A stretch of DNA of 64,000 bases from Liquidambar formosana. Lineage: Eukaryota; Streptophyta; Magnoliopsida; Saxifragales; Altingiaceae. The DNA lies in assembly GCA_039720395.1 (NCBI GenBank), contig CM077823.1, positions 30,958,371 through 31,022,370 of the forward strand, read 5' to 3'. Below, piece after piece: positions 58,688 through 64,000 of the stretch (the stretch's first letter is position 1; each line of letters begins with the position of its first letter). A program made the position numbers and the translations under genes. A model generated the notes under the pieces. It ran no database searches. It was not told the origin of the DNA and was given only the letters and a program-made list of their open reading frames with translations.

Positions 58688-59496
58688 TTTTCTATATATA
58701 ATAGAGAGGAATTAAATTAAAACCCTTTTTTGCTAGTTTCTGACACCTTTTTTTTTTTTGGCTAAGAGTTTCTAGACACCTCGTTGGCTAGACATGCTTG
58801 CTGTTGTTATACGTGATTGTTTGTTTCCCGGAGTAACATTACTTGATTACTTGATTAGAAATTTATGTTAAGTTTAACAAGAAATTTTGGAACTTAGCTT
58901 GAAATTTGGAATTTGACTTGGAATGTTTTTTAATTTTTTTTTTATACAAAATTTTATATTCTTCTTAGGTCTTGTCTTAAAGATCAAGACAATTAGATTC
59001 CACATATAAAATTTTTATTATTAAAAAAAAAAGAGGACAAATTAAATGAAAGTTACGATATTTTAAACCTAAAAAAAAAAAAAAAAATTGCTACTAGTTA
59101 AAGTTAGTTAGAGGGTATTTCAGTCAATTCAAAACATGAGGTAGTTTTGGTAAGATAGTACAATTTTAAGTGATCTAGCTATATGCTGACACGTCAATCA
59201 GTTTACCATTTTGTCTAATTAATTTCGCTTTATATAATAGCACCCTAAAGATTAAAACTTAAATCTTAATTTAATTATTGTAAAATGATTTTTCAATTTA
59301 AAAGCAAAAAATACAATGACATCGGAAAAATTCTAAAAAATTGTTGCTTTAATTGATGTATCCTTTAGAAGAAGTTGTATTTACTCAAATTAAAAACCTA
59401 AACCACCTCAAAATAAAATCCTAGAAGTGCATTATGAGGATATATATGCAAGTGAGAGATTGAATATAATTGAAATTGCCATCCACACGACACAAT

Positions 59497-60344
59497 CGTG
59501 GTGTAGATTAGCACAATAACATCTTTTAGTGAAGAAGTACATAGTAATGAATAATTCTCTATACTATGGTAGGTGGTTTAGAGATTTATTCATTGTGGTA
59601 TAGAGATTTATTCATTGAATGATGTGATATCTCAAGATTTATTTACTAGTTGATGTGATATCTACTTTTTATTAGGAAAGAAACTTATTTTTTTGGTTAA
59701 TTATTAATTTGTCATTAAAATACATATAAACACATAAACTAAGTGCATAGATGAACTGACTATTTTAGTATTTTTCTTTCAAAAAAAAAAAAACCAAAAG
59801 AAGTTTGTAAATTATATTTGAGGTGTGCTGAATTTGATTTGTACTACATGCAATTTGGGCTTGGGATTGCCATGCCAACTAGTTGGGTTTGGGCGTACCA
59901 CGCCAATTCTTATAAAATGTAATTGAAAATGGGTCTGGATATTAATCCCATCAAGTTATCGGATTGGTTCAACTTGCTTCGATTGGTGAGGTTAAATGGG
60001 TCATGCAATTAGTTTAAGATAAATAAATCAAGAAATTTATAATAATTATTTAATAAAAAAAATATTGTAAAAGTGAAGGGAAAAAAAAAAAAAAAAAAAG
60101 CCCCCACAATGCACCAGGAAAATGTTAAATTGAGCTAACTTAGTGTTGTCAGGTTTGGTTGAACGTGATTCAAGTGGCTGCAATAGGTTGGTTTCCAAAA
60201 TATTGACCTATAGAATTATGTCATGTCAATCATCTCTTGAATGGTATCACATTGTGAATTGCTACAATAATTTTTTGAGTCTAATTAAGTCTTATCTAAT
60301 CTAACTAGTGATTTTATTTAATAAAGTCTGCTAATCTTTCGTGA
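59497..60344. other. Intergenic DNA between Q and the third copy
   Basis: No gene recognised; poly-A runs at 59779-59792 and 60079-60099. Confidence 0.4.
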
Positions 60345-61650
60345 CTTTATTCGGCAGTGGAATTGAAACTGGTCCCTAGAACAGCCTAATTAACCAACAG
60401 TCCAGGCTTGAAAATATTGGCTTGGATCTGTTTATATAGATGCATCAAATATTTAAATCCCAAATAAGTTCTACTATTTGGCTGAACCAACCGGTCAAGA
60501 CCACCAAAAATATAAAATATTTTAAGATTTAGAAATCTAAAAAAAAAACAAAACAAAACAAAAATTAAAGATACTATTGTAATATAATATCATCAAAAAG
60601 GAAAAATAAGAACACAGATTGAATCATATAGCTAGCAGTTCAGGCTAACTTTCAAAGCAGTGCTTCACATTGAGGGTCATGTACTCTCCAGTTTTCCGAT
60701 TGTCATGCCATTTAAGGGCAGTTGTCAAGTAACCAAGCATTTGCTCGGATTTAATTCCTGTAGAGATGGGGTTTGACAAAATTGAAGCTCACCAATGTTA
60801 AATAATCCAAATTTGGGTCATTCAGTTTTTCTCCTTAACAGCAAAAAATTGTGAAAATACTCATTTAGCCATCTTATGACCCATATACCGATAGGGTGTA
60901 GGATCCACAGAAAAGGCTACTCCATCACTTACTCTATATTTGACTCATATTATTCACTCAAAATAAAATCTCGTGGCTTAAGTTCATATGTTACAAGAAA
61001 CATCAATTATTTTTTTTATAAATCAATTATTTTTTGTAGTCTTAAAAGGCACAACAATATCAGTTAATAAAACACGCAGTTTAAAACAAATTATTATTTC
61101 ATTGACTTATCATTTATTAAAATCTATTTTTAAAAAAAGTACCCTCTCCTACTTTTATTGGGTTTTGTGTTGAAATAATAAGGCGTAGTATAAGAAGCTC
61201 AAAAAATTTATGATTTGATTTTTCAAAATGGACAAATATTTTAGGACAAAAAAAGTTACAAAAATAGTCTCTTTTTATGAGACAGATAAAATATAAATCA
61301 AATAGCAATATTTTGAGTCATACAATTATATGAGGCCCATACCCTATTAATGCAGATGATACCATAACGATCAAATAAGACAAGTGAAGTAGCATTGCTC
61401 AAATGATGTGGGTCACCAACCCACCATACCGATGCCAGAGGGCTAACCCATATGCTCTCTATACAAAGCGAAGGAATGTTAGAAGCCCATGTGCAAAGCT
61501 ACAACATAGGAGATAAGTCAGATAACCCTTTGTGGCCAATTAAGTTGGTTCCCTTCTTGAAGTCCTTGGCCACTAGAATGTTGGTTAATTTTTGCACAGG
61601 GGTAGAACCACCCGTGGTCATCTGGTTTGAACGGACAGCAAGTCAGCAAG
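60345..61650. repeat. Diverged third copy of part of the P/Q unit
   Basis: 60345-60630 resembles 31235-31520 and 52510-52790 (shared: CCAATTGAAA/GGAATTGAAA, TGGTCCCTA, CGGTCAAGACCACCAAAAA, ATCATCAAAAAGGA). 61390-61650 resembles 31850-32090 (shared: CCCATGTGCA, TAGAATGTTKGTTA, GTGGTCATCTGGTTTGAACGG). Order and orientation are kept. Identity is clearly lower than between P and Q. Confidence 0.6.
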
Positions 61651-61656
61651 TGCATG

Positions 61657-62212
61657 CAGGGCCGGTTTTGAGATTTTTGGGGACCTAGGCGAATTCTTAA
61701 AATGAGACCCTCCATACTCAATTTTTTTTTCCTAGTACAAACATAAAGTTTGTTTGCACATCCCACTGATTTTAATTTCTTAAGATCTTAGTAAAATACA
61801 AAAGGTTTTAAGAAAATTAACTACGCTATCTACTAGAAAACATTATTTTAAACAACTTTGCATAAGAAAGTTTTTACAAAATTTTTCATTTAAGTTGACT
61901 TTTTGGTCTAAAATTAACAAAGACGGTAAATGATCAAAAAATCCACTTAAACGATAAATTTTGAAAAATCTTTCTTTTACAAAGTTGTTCAAAATGATGT
62001 TTTCTAATATATTACATAACAAATTTTCATAAAAACCTTTTATATTTTTGGTAAAATATTGATAAATAAAAATTAGTGGGGTGTGCAAATAAAATTAAGG
62101 AGTTGCAATAACCATTCTCTTTAGAAACAAAAAATAAAAATTAAACTTACTACAAGGATTAGTCCCAAAATAGGCCCTCATTTTTTAGCCAAAATGTGGG
62201 ATCCCAAGGGCC
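61657..62212. mobile_element. hAT-like remnant containing a MITE relative
   Basis: Starts CAGGGCCGGTTTTGAG, like the hAT at 30020, but no matching right end was settled (AAGGGCCGCATG at 62207 is a candidate). Inside, 61780-62115 has inverted blocks of the 400-bp MITE family (ACAACTTTGCATAAGAAAG with CTTTCTTTTACAAAGTTG). Confidence 0.5.
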
Positions 62213-62280
62213 GCATGTTTGACTCAAAGGTTAAGCTGTGAGCTAGACCAACCTACCAAAACCAAACTTTTTCTATTGCT

Positions 62281-62286
62281 CACGTG
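62281..62286. promoter_or_regulatory. G-box CACGTG upstream of gene 3
   Basis: Palindromic CACGTG 146 bp before the start codon of SCPL gene 3. This is a known plant bHLH/bZIP core, but any six-base match may be chance. Confidence 0.3.
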
Positions 62287-62426
62287 CTCATTAAACTTTT
62301 TCCAATTTGAAAACTGCCATTCACATAGCCTTCAAGCCCTTGGTCCAATTAGCGTTTTCGATTTGTTCCCTCTTCTTGCTTGTGTTTTTTTTTTGGATTG
62401 TGGTGCATTTTGGGTACCACAAGGAA

Positions 62427-62894
62427 ATGGCACCACCAGCAGAATTTGAGAAACGGCAATGTCCAAAAATTTTGGCCATTTCAAGCACTTACACTAGCAG
62501 GATGTGTTTGTGTGTATTGCTTCTGTTGGCTTTCTCCGGCATGGCCATTTCTCAGACAATTGTCGAGACTCTACCGGGTTTTACTGGAAACCTCCCCTTC
62601 AAACTTGAAACTGGGTGAGTTTTTTTTTTCACTTTTCTATATAGCATTTGTGCTTTTTTTTTCCCCCCATCTGTTTTTCTGTCTCCTTTTAGTCTTTATG
62701 TGTAAATTTTAGTCCCCAGGAGTTAAAACTATAGCTTGTTGCATGTAGATACATCTCTGTAGGCGAAACCGATGAAGTGCAGCTATTTTACTACTTCATC
62801 GAGTCTGAGAGGTCTCCTGCTCTTGATCCTCTTGTGCTTTGGAACACTGGCGGCCCTGGTTGTTCTGGTTTCTCTGCTCTTGCTTATGAGATCG
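62427..62894 (+). CDS. Serine carboxypeptidase-like protein, gene 3 (5' part, cut by window end)
   Basis: Exon 1 is 62427-62614 and exon 2 is 62749-62894, both with GT-AG borders and the same phase as genes 1 and 2. The frame starts with [10 protein letters not shown]; a second Met (62505) before the hydrophobic run [12 protein letters not shown] could also serve, which would align better with the shorter N-termini of genes 1 and 2. The mature part begins [25 protein letters not shown], as in the other two. Exon 2 is 9 bp longer than in its neighbours (VGETDEV), and the oxyanion block reads TGGPGCSG with Thr96 where gene 1 has Asn79, the form usual in clade IA acyltransferases. No catalytic Ser, Asp or His lies inside the window. 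Exon 3 was not found before 64000, so intron 2 exceeds 1.1 kb, as in gene 2. Confidence 0.88.
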
Positions 62895-64000
62895 GTAAAT
62901 ATCTAATTTCTTCCCTGCATTTTCATAACTATATATATAATTGAATTCATTAATTGGTAGTACTATTGAGAAAACAAAAAGAAAAAAAGAAAAAGGAAAA
63001 TTCCTTCTATTTCTCCTGGTCTTGTAATGGAGGCTTGGGTTTGAATTTTGAGCTGGGGGATCTATCCTATGGCATAAGGATAGGGATGTTGGACCATCAT
63101 CCTAGAAGGGTTGTTTTCATTAATTCTTTTTTCCTCTTTTTTTAAAAAATTAGTTTTCTGGTTGGTGAGCAGAAATAATATATAATCATTTTATATAATT
63201 AGTGAACTAGTAAAGTCAACATATGTACGGGTGGCAATGAGCCAGGTTTGGATAGGGGGTCCCCTCCCAACATCGACCTTAATGGGAACTATCCCATCTC
63301 AACTTTGCTGCAGGTTTGAAATCAATTTTCCATTTCCATTCATAGTTTAATTTGAAAAATCCCATTCCCTCCCTGTCTCATTTAGATCATACTTAGTGGG
63401 CACAGATGGGTGAAGGCATGTTAGGTTCACACACCGCATTTGGTAGCCTCGTCGGGAAGAAGACAAAAAATTGGAAGAGATGAGGGAGAATTTATTTTTT
63501 TATTTTTTTATTTTTTAATTGTTCATTTTTCTCCATGTGGTCTATCAATTGAGGAGAGAAATTTTTTTTTAATAAAGAGAATTTCATTAAGAAAGCATTA
63601 ATCTGGTGTAATGTTGAGCTTGGTCCCTGATAAACTCAGGAATCGAGGAGAGAAATTTTTTTTTAAGCAAAGAACCAAATGGCCTACTAAATTTGTCAAA
63701 ATCATTGGTACGAGTTTAAATGATTAATTGATAGGGGTCTATAAGTAGTATCAATATATAAAAATGGGGTGGGTTGAAGAAACCCAAACCCAGCTGGGCT
63801 TTTTTTAAACTAATAGCTGCAAATTAATATACATTGGTGGCATAGTTACTAATAGCTGCAGCTTTTGGTGTCAAGTGATTATTTAATATGATATCAAGAT
63901 TAATTTGGGTTTTTGAGTGGTCCTGTATTCAAGTCTTATTATCTCTATTTGGTAGTCAATAACTCTAGGGTTTAATGGTATTTCTCACTCCAATAAGAAC
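62895..64000. other. Intron 2 of gene 3 (incomplete)
   Basis: No third SCPL exon (GPLAFN block) was found. AT-rich, with no element boundary recognised. Confidence 0.6.

Larger units (their letters stand above)
51624..59496. repeat. Tandem duplication, unit Q
   Basis: 7.9-kb partner of unit P in direct orientation, immediately following it. It keeps the P-side insertion sites of both hATs empty and of the MULE empty at 57461, but has its own inserts at 53323-54433, 55989-56524 and probably 56590-57415. No intact gene is recognised in it. A short open stretch near 51713-51830 is shared with P (28891-29003) and has no known motif. Confidence 0.85.

Overview
This is a 64-kb piece of a flowering-plant nuclear genome. 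The evidence is GT-AG (and GC-AG) introns, serine carboxypeptidase-like (SCPL) genes of the 14-exon plant type, and the plant transposon classes present (Copia, TRIM, MULE, hAT, Helitron, SINE). I see no bacterial, viral or organellar genes. The species cannot be named from the sequence; a eudicot with a repeat-rich genome is likely.

Genes: three SCPL genes lie in the same orientation. Gene 1 (6758-11618) and gene 2 (22262-27743) are both intact by my exon assembly, with 469 and 470 codons. Exons 2 to 14 have identical lengths in the two genes. Gene 3 starts at 62427 and only its first two exons are in the window. Features such as the GPLAFN block and the WT(K/R) block suggest the clade IA acyltransferase-like group, which acts in the vacuole or secretory system on 1-O-glucose esters.

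Between the genes the DNA is almost entirely mobile elements, many with clear ends and target-site duplications (TSDs). Region 1-6.5 kb: a minimal TRIM, nested MITEs and a MULE with captured or duplicated sequence ending 305 bp before gene 1. Region 11.7-22 kb: microsatellites, a SINE, a 1.2-kb MULE with a nested foldback, two sister MITEs with separate 9-bp TSDs, and a 1-kb palindromic element. Region 28.8-59.5 kb: one ancient tandem duplication (unit P 28818-51623, unit Q 51624-59496). P has been stretched to almost three times Q by two hAT elements, a 4.3-kb autonomous-type MULE with a frameshifted transposase, and an 11.3-kb Copia element. The Copia itself carries a foldback MITE, two solo LTRs and a Helitron. 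Q has its own two Helitrons and keeps the near-empty site of the MULE. A third, more diverged copy of part of the unit (about 60345-61650) lies just upstream of gene 3.

Thus the window shows a tandem SCPL cluster being spread apart by nested transposition, with internal references (LTR pairs, P against Q) that allow most insertions to be ordered in time.
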